From assembly GCA_018825965.1 (NCBI GenBank), contig JAHKAA010000010.1:163772-227771 (forward strand): 64,000 bases of DNA, read 5' to 3'. Made by a program: the position numbers and the translations under genes. Origin of the DNA: Gammaproteobacteria bacterium. Its GTDB lineage: Bacteria > Pseudomonadota > Gammaproteobacteria > Enterobacterales > Alteromonadaceae. Below are positions 44,915 to 54,246 of the stretch, one piece after another. How positions within the stretch are numbered: position 1 is the first letter of the stretch; the number at the start of each line of letters is the position of its first letter. The notes under the pieces are model-generated. The model saw only the letters and a program-made list of their open reading frames with translations, searched no databases and was not told the origin of the DNA.

Positions 44915-46162
44915 TCACTCAGCAGTGAGTCTGATGCTCCGGCAATCCGCAGCCGCACGGCACAATGTCAATAACCCGGCTTTGCTACTCAAGCCCAGCC
45001 AAGTCAGTTTGCTGATATCCGCCGAGGCGATGCCATTGATTTGCAGCACTTCATCCCCTACTTTCAACCACGCTTGCAACGCAGGATTGAGGTTGTCGCG
45101 CACGATAAACCGACCACTCTGCAGCTTGCGAAGCTCAAGGCCTGTCAGATTAAACCGCGCCTGAAACGGCTGTTGTGGCAGTGGCTGCAGTAACCAGCGT
45201 TGTGAAAGATAGTCGAGCACCAACCTGTGCTGCATCAGCACACCACTACCTACCAGCCACCAGTCATCTTCATCATCGGCTGGCAGAATATTGACAGGTA
45301 CCCGCGCCATGGTTTGAGCGCCGAGCTGTAATTCATTGATTTTTCCGCGCAGATTGGGGTGGCGGCCGCTCATGCCAAAATCAGCGCCTTCCCGCAGTTT
45401 TCCATCCAGTTGGATGTTTTGATTATTGAGATAGGCCTGATTGATTTTCAGATAATGCCGGCTACCGGTATCGAGCAGCAGTTCTTTGTCTATGCGGGTT
45501 TGACTGTTGAGCTGCAACGAACTTTGCACCACCACTTTACGCCAGGAAATAGTAAAAGGTTGCATTTGTTCGTTTTTGGCCGCCTGATAAGGCTGCGGCG
45601 ACAAGCTAATTTGCCCGGAGCTGCGATCAAACACCCAGCTAAAATGCCGCAGCAGATCATGACCAATCACGCCATCATAAGTGGCTTCCTCAGGCGTTAA
45701 AAAGTATCCGGTGTTGGCCATTTGGATCATCGCCACCTGTACTTTTTCAAACAAGGCCGGTCCCACTGCAACCGATGCCAGTTCAGTCTGGAAGGCTGCA
45801 GAGTCTCGCTGCTGACCAAAACCACCGACTTCAAGCGGATAACCTTGCTGCAGCTGCAATTGCCGCACTGGCGCGGAGTCCCACAACAATGAGAAACTGG
45901 CTCCGGTATCGAGCAGAAGTTTCAGTTCAGTTGTGCCATTGACCAAAACCCGGATGTAAGGTTTGTAGCCGTTAAATTCAGCTGTGAGTTGTGCTGTAGC
46001 CTCGCTGCTGTTCCACTGTGGTAGCAGATCATCATTGGCTTGTCGCAAGCGTAAATTATTGGCGATGCCACAGCCGGTCACACACAACAACAGGAATAAC
46101 ACCAGTGTCTGCCGGATAAACATCAAAGTCTTTGCCGGGATAGGCAGTTGAAAAAAATCCAT
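44915..46162 (-). CDS. Retropepsin-like aspartyl protease with PDZ domain, lipoprotein
   Basis: 415 residues; start ATG 46162 with AAGGA at good spacing. The N-terminal signal has a possible lipobox (LLLCVTGC). Two aspartyl-protease half-sites are present: LKLLLDTGASFSLLW (about residue 80) and KELLLDTGSRHYLKI (about 225). They suggest a single chain with a duplicated retropepsin/clan AA fold. A PDZ-like domain at about 330-410 (GLELRKLQSGRFIVRDNLNPALQAWLKVGDEVLQINGI) probably governs substrate access. It ends an operon with the DJ-1-like gene seven bases upstream. Substrate unknown. Confidence 0.82.
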   Translation of the reverse strand: MDFFQLPIPAKTLMFIRQTLVLFLLLCVTGCGIANNLRLRQANDDLLPQWNSSEATAQLTAEFNGYKPYIRVLVNGTTELKLLLDTGASFSLLWDSAPVRQLQLQQGYPLEVGGFGQQRDSAAFQTELASVAVGPALFEKVQVAMIQMANTGYFLTPEEATYDGVIGHDLLRHFSWVFDRSSGQISLSPQPYQAAKNEQMQPFTISWRKVVVQSSLQLNSQTRIDKELLLDTGSRHYLKINQAYLNNQNIQLDGKLREGADFGMSGRHPNLRGKINELQLGAQTMARVPVNILPADDEDDWWLVGSGVLMQHRLVLDYLSQRWLLQPLPQQPFQARFNLTGLELRKLQSGRFIVRDNLNPALQAWLKVGDEVLQINGIASADISKLTWLGLSSKAGLLTLCRAAADCRSIRLTAE

Positions 46163-46172
46163 CAATTTGTCC

Positions 46173-47294
46173 TTATTGCTGTGGCTGTTGCATCTGTTGC
46201 TGATTTTTGATCTGTTGGGTTAAGCGCAACAACGAGACACTTTGTGCCCACTCGCCAGCCATGGCGCCAACCAACGCCATCGTCACAACCAAATTACGTT
46301 GTAATGGACCATCTGCCAGTTGTCTTTCGATTTGGCTCTGCGCGGCAGCAAGTCCCTGGCTCTGATGTGTTTGCAGCAATTGCATGGTGCGCTCTTCCGC
46401 ACTGGCGAGTCGTGGCAATGGTTCCACCTCCAAAGCCCGCACTGTCGCTTCAGCCAGCTGCCACACCGACCAGGGGTTTTGACCGGTGATAAGTTGCCCA
46501 TCAATCACCAGATTGGGCAAATAACGTGGGCCTTCAGCAAATAACGCGCCTTGTTGTTCAAGTTTGCTTTGTAGTAAAAATGAAAAGCGTTTGTCTGCGT
46601 CGCTCATCAGCGTTAATTCTTCAGCATTAGTAAAGCCGGTGACTTTTTTCCCGGATAGCCAGGGCGTACCGTCGCTATTGGTCAGCAAAGCCAAAGCGGC
46701 CGGGCCATGACAGACGGCCAGCACCAGCTTTTTCTGCTCCACCATAGCCTTTACCAGCCTTGCAATCTGTGGATCCTGCGGGAAGTCATACATGGCGCCT
46801 TTGCCACCGACAAAATAAATCGCTTGATAATCTGAGGGGTTCACGTCTGTGAGTTTGATGGTATTGCGGGCTTTTTGCATCGCTGTTGTATCGTTTAAAA
46901 AAGCGTAATCAAACTCCGCCATATCGTCGTCATCCAGCACCCTTGGCGCGTCGCCGCCTTGCGGACTGGCAATATCTACGGCAAAACCATTGGCCTGTAA
47001 CACCCAATAAAACCGGGATAATTCCGTCAGCTCATAGCCGGTTTTTTTGGTTTTTCCGTCCACCACTGCAGGCGGATAAAACGCGGTACTGGTGACCACG
47101 GCTACTACTTTGCCGCGGGGCTTCATATCGGCTTGCGCCGCCAGCGACTGGCGTAAATACGCAATCTGCCCGGCTTTACTGGTGCGAACATCGGTTGCCG
47201 CCTGACTGGTGTCGATTAAACTCCAGAGCCAGGCTGCGGCGGCAACAATCAACAACACCACAACTCCCAATCCGGCTAAAATTTTCTTCCACAT
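46173..47294 (-). CDS. Membrane-anchored DJ-1/PfpI family protein
   Basis: 373 residues: N-terminal helix (ILAGLGVVVLLIVAAAAWLW), then a DJ-1/PfpI domain about 60-285. The nucleophilic cysteine is in the elbow LVLAVCHGPAALALL, and the glycine-rich strand is YQAIYFVGGKGAMYDFPQD. Relatives include deglycase/Hsp31-like proteins and class I glutamine-amidotransferase-like enzymes. The Gln-rich tail (about 300-373) is extra. The helix would place the domain in the periplasm. Co-transcribed with the aspartyl protease. Confidence 0.85.
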   Translation of the reverse strand: MWKKILAGLGVVVLLIVAAAAWLWSLIDTSQAATDVRTSKAGQIAYLRQSLAAQADMKPRGKVVAVVTSTAFYPPAVVDGKTKKTGYELTELSRFYWVLQANGFAVDIASPQGGDAPRVLDDDDMAEFDYAFLNDTTAMQKARNTIKLTDVNPSDYQAIYFVGGKGAMYDFPQDPQIARLVKAMVEQKKLVLAVCHGPAALALLTNSDGTPWLSGKKVTGFTNAEELTLMSDADKRFSFLLQSKLEQQGALFAEGPRYLPNLVIDGQLITGQNPWSVWQLAEATVRALEVEPLPRLASAEERTMQLLQTHQSQGLAAAQSQIERQLADGPLQRNLVVTMALVGAMAGEWAQSVSLLRLTQQIKNQQQMQQPQQ

Positions 47295-47597
47295 GATTGA
47301 CCTCTATTTTTGTAGAGCGCAGTTATTGAATTCCGGCACGGTAACCCAGTAGGTGGCTGCTGCAATTGAAGGCCAAGTCTGCCAGTTCAAATGTGAAAGT
47401 TATGTCAAATTTTGTCGAACACAGTGATTAAGCAGCCTTGCTGAGAAAAAACTGAAGAAATCTATCACTCAAATAGCATGGCAAGAGGCAATAGCCCATC
47501 CAGAAAAATAGTTTCCCCACCATTCGCCTCAACCAGCCATTGATATCTGGTCGGATTTCAGTTATTTCTGAACTAAGGTACTTCAGGAAATGTGGTT
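47295..47597. other. 303-base divergent gap upstream of aceK
   Basis: Holds the ribosome site of aceK (AGGA nine bases before ATG 47598) and a small TTCAG/CTGAA dyad at 47557-47572. No clear promoter, riboswitch or coding signal was recognised. Confidence 0.4.
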
Positions 47598-49343
47598 ATG
47601 CTGCAAGCTACAGAAATAGCTGATCTTATTTTAAAAGGCTTTCGCCGCCATTTTAACTTGTTTCAAAAAATTACCGCTTTGGCCCAGCAAAGTTATGCCC
47701 AAAAAAACTGGCTGGAATTGCAAGGTATCAGCTCAGAGCGTATTTCTTATTACGATTTACGGGTCAGCGAAACTCTGGCCTTACTTCAGCAAAAGCTGAC
47801 AGGCACAGAATTAAATGATTGTTTGTGGCAACAGGTGAAGCAGCAGTACCAACAGTATTTATTATTTCATCCGCAAGCTGAACTGGCTGAAACCTTTTAT
47901 AACTCGGTATTTTGCCGCTTGTACGAGCGCAAGTATTTTCATAATCAGAATATTTTTGTTGAGTCCACCTTAAGCAAACAACGTTTACCAGCTCCGGTAG
48001 CTTCGGTGTATGAAAGTTATTTTCCGGCTCAATATGGCTTAAAACAAAGTATCAGAGCTATTGTCGCCAGCTTTCATTTGCAAGCCCCTTTTGTGAATTT
48101 AGAGCGGGATATCCGTTTATTAGTCCGCACTTTTATCGGGCAGTCCAGCCACGGTCATTTCCCTGTGCACCTGGTGCGCTTTGATGTTTTAAAGTCGCTG
48201 TTTTTCCGCAATAAAGCTGCCTATATTGTCGGGCGGGTGGTGACACCAGACGGTCAGCAACCTTTTATTATTCCGCTGCTGCACGATGAAGATCAGGGGA
48301 TTTATGTGGATACCTTACTGACAGATCCACAACAAATGACCATTATTTTTGGTTTCTCCCGTGCTTATTTTATGGTGGAAATGACAGTGCCTTCGGCTTT
48401 GGTGCATTTTCTGAAAGAGCTGCTGCCACATAAAACTCTGGCCGAACTCTATTCATCCGTTGGCCTGCATAAGCAAGGCAAAACCGAGTTTTACCGCGAA
48501 CTGCTGACGCATCTGGATAAATCCAACGATCAGTTTGTTGCAGCGCCAGGCATACGCGGCATGGTGATGATGGTGTTTACCCTGCCCTCTTTCCCTTATG
48601 TGTTTAAAGTGATCCGCGACAAATTTGCCCCAACCAAAGAATTTGGCCGCGACACAGTCAAAGCCCGTTATCTGCTGGTGAAAAAACACGACAGGGTGGG
48701 CCGAATGGCCGATACCATGGAATATTCAGATGTGGCCCTGCCACTCAGCAGATTCAGCCCTGAATTGCTGGAAGAGCTGCAACAAAGTATTGCCGGTTCT
48801 ATGCAAGTCGAAGATGACAGGGTGATTATCAAGCACTTGTATATTGAGAGGCGCATGCTGCCGCTGAATTTGTATTTAGAGCAGGCAAGCTATGAGCAAA
48901 AAGCCAGAATGATGGCGGATTATGGCCAGGCGCTGAAAGATATGATTGCTGCTAATATTTTTCCCGGTGACATGCTGCTGAAAAACTTTGGTGTTACCCG
49001 TCATGGTCGTGTGATTTTTTATGATTACGACGAAGTGCAGTACCTGCTGGATGTGAATTTCCGCTTTATTCCAAAAACCGATAACTACGATGATATGTTA
49101 AGCAATGAGCCCTGGTATTCGGTGGGCCCTGGTGACGTATTCCCTGAGCAAATCACCACTTATGTCACAGCACAAAATGATATACGTCAGATGTTAATTC
49201 AAAGCCATCCTGAACTGATGGATGCCAGCTACTGGCAGGAGAAACAACAGCGTATTCGTGATGGCATAGTGGAAGATGTATTTCCTTATCCACAAAGCCA
49301 GCGCTTTAAAGCTTTGTATGAAGCAGAGTATGCAAAAGACTAA
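47598..49343 (+). CDS. aceK: Isocitrate dehydrogenase kinase/phosphatase
   Basis: 581 residues from ATG 47598; GTG two codons earlier sits too close to the ribosome site. AceK phosphorylates isocitrate dehydrogenase to send isocitrate into the glyoxylate shunt and reverses this on the same active site. Recognisable family parts are the regulatory N-terminal domain (YDLRVSETLALL ... ERKYFHNQNIFVES), the ATP-binding loop PGIRGMVMMVFTLPSFPYVFKVIRDKF near residue 315, and the catalytic region GDMLLKNFGVTRHGRVIFYDYDEVQYL near 455. It stands apart from aceA/aceB, unlike in E. coli. Confidence 0.96.
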   Translation: MLQATEIADLILKGFRRHFNLFQKITALAQQSYAQKNWLELQGISSERISYYDLRVSETLALLQQKLTGTELNDCLWQQVKQQYQQYLLFHPQAELAETFYNSVFCRLYERKYFHNQNIFVESTLSKQRLPAPVASVYESYFPAQYGLKQSIRAIVASFHLQAPFVNLERDIRLLVRTFIGQSSHGHFPVHLVRFDVLKSLFFRNKAAYIVGRVVTPDGQQPFIIPLLHDEDQGIYVDTLLTDPQQMTIIFGFSRAYFMVEMTVPSALVHFLKELLPHKTLAELYSSVGLHKQGKTEFYRELLTHLDKSNDQFVAAPGIRGMVMMVFTLPSFPYVFKVIRDKFAPTKEFGRDTVKARYLLVKKHDRVGRMADTMEYSDVALPLSRFSPELLEELQQSIAGSMQVEDDRVIIKHLYIERRMLPLNLYLEQASYEQKARMMADYGQALKDMIAANIFPGDMLLKNFGVTRHGRVIFYDYDEVQYLLDVNFRFIPKTDNYDDMLSNEPWYSVGPGDVFPEQITTYVTAQNDIRQMLIQSHPELMDASYWQEKQQRIRDGIVEDVFPYPQSQRFKALYEAEYAKD

Positions 49344-49404
49344 GGCTTAAGTACAATGCCGCCGCCCGTTTGGCATGGTGTCTGGCGGTAACAAAGGATC
49401 AGGT

Positions 49405-50079
49405 GTGTCTCATATCAATTCAGTGATGGCGCTTAGAGAGCGCGAATTACAAAAAACGGTCAGGGTATTTAATGCCCGTGGTAGCCGGGTTATTCGCTGC
49501 CCTTTGTGTTTATTGCCTGTCCCTGACTGTATTTGCGCTGCCAAACCTACAGCATCCAGCCGCAGCGCCTTTTGTTTTGTTATGTACAAAGGCGAAGCCT
49601 ATAAACCCACCAATACAGGGCGTTTAATTGCAGATATAGCGCCGGAAAACTTTGCTTTTGTCTGGGACAGAACCCAACCGGATCCAGAGCTTCTGGCTTT
49701 GCTAAAAAATCCCCGTTACGCCCCTATAGTGGTATTCCCACAGCAATATGCTGCGCCAGAGCGATGCATAAATCAGGTTGAGACTGGTGATAAAATTCCG
49801 CTTTTTGTCATGCTGGACGGCACCTGGCGCGAAGCCAAAAAGATGTTCAGCAAAAGCCCTTATTTAGATGGTTTTCCTGTGCTTGGCATTCAACCAGAAA
49901 AAAGCTCGTTGTATCAGTTGCGCGAAGCCGCTCATGAGCATCAGCTTTGTACTGCTGAAGTAGGTATTGCTGTATTGGAGTTGGCTGGTGATGGGAAAGC
50001 AGCAGAGGAGCTGGCAGCCTACTTTGCAATCTTTCGTAAAAACTACATAGCGGGAAAACCACATCTGACTTTTAAATGA
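49405..50079 (+). CDS. tapT: tRNA-uridine aminocarboxypropyltransferase (DTW domain)
   Basis: Transfers the 3-amino-3-carboxypropyl group of SAM to uridine in the variable loop of tRNAs (acp3U). 224 residues if started at GTG 49405, which has AAGGA six bases upstream and aligns with the E. coli YfiP N-terminus; ATG 49375 is the alternative. N-terminal zinc-type cysteines RCPLCLLPVPDCICA, then NTGRLIADIAPENFAFVWDRT, and the DTW-type motif as MLDGTWREAKKMFSKSPYL. Close match to TapT. Confidence 0.92.
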   Translation: MSHINSVMALRERELQKTVRVFNARGSRVIRCPLCLLPVPDCICAAKPTASSRSAFCFVMYKGEAYKPTNTGRLIADIAPENFAFVWDRTQPDPELLALLKNPRYAPIVVFPQQYAAPERCINQVETGDKIPLFVMLDGTWREAKKMFSKSPYLDGFPVLGIQPEKSSLYQLREAAHEHQLCTAEVGIAVLELAGDGKAAEELAAYFAIFRKNYIAGKPHLTFK

Positions 50080-50217
50080 CACTAAACCAAAACATTTAAT
50101 TAAAGTAAGCTTACAAAAATAACAACTAAAAATAAACTCCTCGCTACAGCAGTAGCGTCTGTTGACAGAGCCACAATTAAAGACATTCCCAGATCATTTC
50201 CACTGCCCGGAGCTCTA

Positions 50218-50817
50218 TTGAAATTGAATACTTATCTGAATAAAACGCTGAGCTCAGCTGCTGTTACTCACCTTATTTTGTATTTTCCTTTTTACCTCTG
50301 GGCGATATTTTTGTGGAATGGCCTCAGCTTTTATTGGGAAATTGTGGGTGGCGCTTTAGAAACTATAGTAGTGATACTACTGAGTTCCCTTTGTTTTTTT
50401 GTAGGGCTAAAACGCAAAGAAGCAAAGTTCAAACACAAGGTCACAAGGTTTATCTTTATGAGTCTGCTTTATTATTGGCTTGGCCCAACAGCTAAACCCA
50501 ACTCTGTCATTGCCTATCAACCCTTTGATGGAGCTATGTATTTTGTCGACACCAACAACATGGCCGGAGCAACATCAGGAACAACCAGTACTTTGTACCG
50601 CGCCCAAGGCAGTTTTGTACTGGTTACTGACTTTTGGAAGCAGTTTTATGACCACGACATCGCGGCCTTTGTAGTGCAGGACAACAAACTTTATCTTGCG
50701 CTCTCAAAAAGTTACATAGGTGATTTAAAAGAGGTCTGTGTAGAAATTGACAAAACTCAGCTAACGGATTTGCCTTGTACAGTACTTCAGCCTCATGTTG
50801 ACTTTCTGCAGCGCTAA
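50218..50817 (+). CDS. Membrane protein of unknown function
   Basis: 199 residues, starting at TTG 50218 with GGAG seven bases upstream. Two or three helices near the N-terminus (AAVTHLILYFPFYLWAIFLW; VGGALETIVVILLSSLCFFVGL; FIFMSLLYYWL), then a soluble C-terminal domain of about 110 residues that may be periplasmic. No family recognised. The 138-base gap before it and the 241-base gap after it (50818-51058) show no clear signals. Confidence 0.65.
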   Translation: MKLNTYLNKTLSSAAVTHLILYFPFYLWAIFLWNGLSFYWEIVGGALETIVVILLSSLCFFVGLKRKEAKFKHKVTRFIFMSLLYYWLGPTAKPNSVIAYQPFDGAMYFVDTNNMAGATSGTTSTLYRAQGSFVLVTDFWKQFYDHDIAAFVVQDNKLYLALSKSYIGDLKEVCVEIDKTQLTDLPCTVLQPHVDFLQR

Positions 50818-51058
50818 GGCGCTGCAATATGAGCCTGCCAGCCTTGTTTTTCGGCCTGAGCCAATGCTGGCTTTATCTGTTTTATCTTCAAACTCAAGAT
50901 CAATAGTGACTATTCCTCATCCTTAGGTGGAGCAAACAGGGCAGATTGAAAACAGCATGGCAATAAACTAACAGAAGCTGTATCCCTGACTTTAAACCAG
51001 CTCAAACCATTTACGTGCTCATTATATTCAGAGTACAAAAACTAACTTGTATATGAAG

Positions 51059-51844
51059 TTAACACCGCAATTCAGATTCATGACCAAATGCCAGATGAGC
51101 AATCAGCTGCTCTATCAGCCAACCTGTCGCATCCAGAGGCAAGTCATGACCAGCAGCAGGATGCGTCAGTAAAGGCGCTTGCAGTTGATTGGCTAAAGCT
51201 ACGCTGCAAAGTGGTGACACCAGTTGATCCGCCAGACCAGACACAATAAACACCGGACATAGCGGCCTGAGTTCAGCGCGAAAACGGCTGGCGGCCCAAA
51301 GCTGGCGCAAAGCATTGATCCGGCTGACAGGGTGCTCTATAGCCCACTGCTGCCATTGTTTTAACACCTCAGGCTGCAGTGCTGAACTGACTGTCATTTG
51401 CCAGATCAGTTCTTCGCGTTGTATCGGGCCTGCCAGCACAGATAACAACACTTTGAAGTAATTTCGCATTTGCAATCTGTGCCAAAACGGACTTAAGCCC
51501 GCACTGCTGCTGTTTATCAGTACCAGAGACTTTACCTGCCGTGGTGCATCAAGCGCCCAGTCCAGCGCCAGCATACCGCCCATGGATATAGCCACCAGAT
51601 GAAGCTGCTGCCCCTGATACTGTGGGTAGCGTTTTGCCCATTGGTGTTGCAACTGTTGCCGTAAAGCAGGCACTGAAGTGGCAGATCTCTGTTGATTTAA
51701 CATTCCGCAACCAGGTAAATCCAGCGTCAACACTGGCCGTTTAAGTTTTTCACTTAACAAGGCAGGAAAGTCCAGCCAATGCCTGCTTTCGCGTAATAAA
51801 CCACGCAGCAGCAACACCGGTGTCTGATCTGTCGTTAATTCCAT
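51059..51844 (-). CDS. Alpha/beta hydrolase (BioH/MenH-like fold)
   Basis: 261 residues without signal peptide. Nucleophile elbow LVAISMGGMLALDWAL (Ser about residue 90), oxyanion region VLLLRGLLRESRHWLDFPALLSEKL, acid in VSGLADQLVSP, His in AAGHDLPLDAT. Probably a cytoplasmic esterase or C-C hydrolase. It follows the M14 peptidase gene by 19 bases and has only a weak ribosome site, so coupling to that gene is likely. Confidence 0.85.
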   Translation of the reverse strand: MELTTDQTPVLLLRGLLRESRHWLDFPALLSEKLKRPVLTLDLPGCGMLNQQRSATSVPALRQQLQHQWAKRYPQYQGQQLHLVAISMGGMLALDWALDAPRQVKSLVLINSSSAGLSPFWHRLQMRNYFKVLLSVLAGPIQREELIWQMTVSSALQPEVLKQWQQWAIEHPVSRINALRQLWAASRFRAELRPLCPVFIVSGLADQLVSPLCSVALANQLQAPLLTHPAAGHDLPLDATGWLIEQLIAHLAFGHESELRC

Positions 51845-51863
51845 CTGGTCAGTACCATCATAG

Positions 51864-52889
51864 TCAGTACCATAGCTCTAATGCTTCTTGCCTGAGCATG
51901 CGTGGATGCATCACCCGCCGCCACTGCTGGTGTGACGCTGTGGCTGCTATTAAAAAATGAAACAAGGTTAAATGAGTACGCAACACCCGTTTTACCCTGT
52001 GCGGTTTCACTGGATGAAACAAACCCAAACTGGATAACAACTGAAAGGGATTTTTCCGCACCCAGTTCCATGACCCCATTTCCAGAGTTAAAGGTAAAAA
52101 CAAAGTGTCGTGCTGCAACGACTCATCGTACAAATAATCCCATAAATCGCCATGACATAAATAATGCAGCGATTGGGGTTCAAACTGATAAGCCTGATGC
52201 GGATAGCTGTCAAACAACAGCTGACGTAAGCGGTAAAGTTCAGCTAAATGCGGTAAAGGTTGACGGCTTTTAGCATAAGGAAACCAGATCCTATCAACCT
52301 GACCAAAACCAGAGTGACAATCCAGCACCATGCTAAAAGAGCTTTGAAATAACTTTTGCCGCACCAGCTCAAACAACACCTGATTTTCAGCTTCAGGTTG
52401 TTCCGGGTTGCCTCTGAACCAGGGCAAACGAGCTGAATACTGCTGCCCGCCCACTAAAAACGCTGCTTTATCTTCACACTGCACTGGCGCGTTACGCATT
52501 AAATCCACACCATTGCCATTGCTGCGTCTGTGAGTCGCCATACCTACAGGGTTCACCATAGGTAAAAATAAAACATTTAACTGGCTTAACTGATGCTGTA
52601 AACCATGATCCCATTCCAGTCGTTGCAGTAAACTTTCCAGAAAGGCAATCAGCACTGCAGAGCCAATACGCTCCAGTCCATGCACACCACCCGTTAGCAA
52701 CAGCGTAGGTTTAGTCGCATCAAAAGTGGCCAATTCAATTAGATAACTTGGGTATGAATGCAGGCCGGCTTGAAAGCAGGCCAGTTCTGTGGCTTTTACA
52801 GTGGCAGGTAAAGTGTCGATCAGCGCCTCCAGCCGGATCAGTTCAGGTAACAGAGAACGTTGTCTTTTGTTTTGCACAGTCAAAGCCAA
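51864..52889 (-). CDS. M14-family zinc carboxypeptidase-like protein
   Basis: 341 residues, no signal peptide. The zinc motif HxxE is in LLTGGVHGLERIGSAVLIAFLESLL near residue 75. The arginine/asparagine region is PMVNPVGMATHRRSNGNGVDLMRNAP, and the third zinc His is in MVLDCHSGFGQVDRIWFPY. Related proteins are carboxypeptidases or succinylglutamate-desuccinylase-like enzymes acting on small amides. The pairing with a hydrolase suggests a small catabolic unit; substrate unknown. Confidence 0.82.
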   Translation of the reverse strand: MALTVQNKRQRSLLPELIRLEALIDTLPATVKATELACFQAGLHSYPSYLIELATFDATKPTLLLTGGVHGLERIGSAVLIAFLESLLQRLEWDHGLQHQLSQLNVLFLPMVNPVGMATHRRSNGNGVDLMRNAPVQCEDKAAFLVGGQQYSARLPWFRGNPEQPEAENQVLFELVRQKLFQSSFSMVLDCHSGFGQVDRIWFPYAKSRQPLPHLAELYRLRQLLFDSYPHQAYQFEPQSLHYLCHGDLWDYLYDESLQHDTLFLPLTLEMGSWNWVRKNPFQLLSSLGLFHPVKPHRVKRVLRTHLTLFHFLIAATASHQQWRRVMHPRMLRQEALELWY

Positions 52890-53052
52890 TGAATTGAATT
52901 ATCAACAGAATAAAAGGTTGTAAGGCTGAGGTATTAGTTTTTTTGATGAACTTTTAATGACAGCCATGGCCTTAGAGCGCGGGGACAAAACTCTGGTAAT
53001 CAGGCGTCGCTCAATGCATACTTTTATCAACTTATTGAAACGGAGACTCTTT

Positions 53053-53295
53053 ATGCGTTTTGCCATATTGCTGCTGGTTCTGTTGCAAAGTGCCTGTTCA
53101 TACAGTCCCAGGAACTCAGATGAATGGTGGTATGAAAAAATGCAACGGGATCATCGTTCTCAGTGCAATCTGCTTCCGGCTCAGGTTAAAGCTCAATGCC
53201 TGGAACGTCAGGGCGGAACTTATGAAGAGTATTTAAAACAACAAAATCAGCAACAGCCCCCTACAACACCAGCTTCTGAGTCAAAAAATCAATAA
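53053..53295 (+). CDS. Small lipoprotein of unknown function
   Basis: 80 residues from ATG 53053, which has GGAG about seven bases upstream; the frame is open further but without a signal peptide at that start. MRFAILLLVLLQSAC gives a good lipobox, and the Ser after Cys suggests the outer membrane. The mature part has two more cysteines (SQCNLLPAQVKAQCLERQGG) and a Gln/Pro-rich tail. Its 3' end overlaps the convergent LysR gene by 35 bases. Confidence 0.75.
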   Translation: MRFAILLLVLLQSACSYSPRNSDEWWYEKMQRDHRSQCNLLPAQVKAQCLERQGGTYEEYLKQQNQQQPPTTPASESKNQ

Positions 53296-54148
53296 AACAA
53301 CGTACTCTGGGGTTTGCCTCCCCTTCGCTGTAATAGACAGCATAAACAGGCATCAGTACCTGCTCACGTAAATGCTCCAACACTGGTACTAAGCGCCCCG
53401 CCCTGATGTCTTCCTGCGTCATAAAACCGGACAAGCAAGCGATACCGTTGCCACACAACGCCAGTTGCCGGATAGTTTCACCGCTGTCTGCTGAGACATG
53501 AGGGGTGATTTTATACCAGTCTCCGTCTTTGTCCCGAATGGGCCAGCGGTTTAAATTCTCAGCAGAACTAAAGCCTATACAACGGTGTGTGGCTAAGTCA
53601 GCTAAAGTGTCTGGGGTGCCAAAACTGGCCAGATACTCCGGAGCAGCTAATAAACGCCTGAAGCCTGAACCTAATTTACGTGCCTTTAAACTGGAGTCTG
53701 TCAGTTCACCAAAACGTATCGCCACGTCCACCCGTTTTTCAATCAGATGGATAAAAGATTCTGAGGAATCCAGCGTCAATTCAATTTCAGGGTACAGCGC
53801 CAGAAACTCTGAAACCAAAGGCACCAGTTGATGCAAAATAAAAGGAGTCGCCGAATCAATGCGTAATTTGCCAGCAGGTTTGTGGCTTCGGTCCATTAAA
53901 AAATGATCAGCCTGACTCAGTTGGCGCAAAATGCTGCAAGCCTGCTGATAATACCATTCGCCTTCAGAAGTCAGTCGTAAGCTGCGGGTGGTGCGTAGTA
54001 ACAAAGCAACACCGAGACGTTGTTCCAGTTGTTTCACTCTGCGACTCACCACAGAAGTGGCTTGCCCCAGTTGTTCTGCTGCCGCAGTAAAACTGCCGGT
54101 TTTTACCACAGTGACAAAAGTATCTAACTGTTCAGTCTGCCCTGCCAT
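53261..54148 (-). CDS. LysR-family transcriptional regulator, divergent from an MFS exporter
   Basis: 295 residues. Helix-turn-helix LDTFVTVVKTGSFTAAAEQLGQATSVVSRRVKQLEQRLG at about 8-46, then the co-inducer-binding domain. The MFS gene starts 98 bases away on the opposite strand, so it is the likely target. The C-terminal codons overlap the lipoprotein gene. Confidence 0.92.
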   Translation of the reverse strand: MAGQTEQLDTFVTVVKTGSFTAAAEQLGQATSVVSRRVKQLEQRLGVALLLRTTRSLRLTSEGEWYYQQACSILRQLSQADHFLMDRSHKPAGKLRIDSATPFILHQLVPLVSEFLALYPEIELTLDSSESFIHLIEKRVDVAIRFGELTDSSLKARKLGSGFRRLLAAPEYLASFGTPDTLADLATHRCIGFSSAENLNRWPIRDKDGDWYKITPHVSADSGETIRQLALCGNGIACLSGFMTQEDIRAGRLVPVLEHLREQVLMPVYAVYYSEGEANPRVRCFIDFLTQKLVL

Positions 54149-54246
54149 TGTTGCTCTCTTCGCAATAGATATTTGCCATTACTTCTATTTTTCACAATAA
54201 CAAAATCCAGCACACTGCCGCCACTTTAAATTTGCGGAGAAATTAT

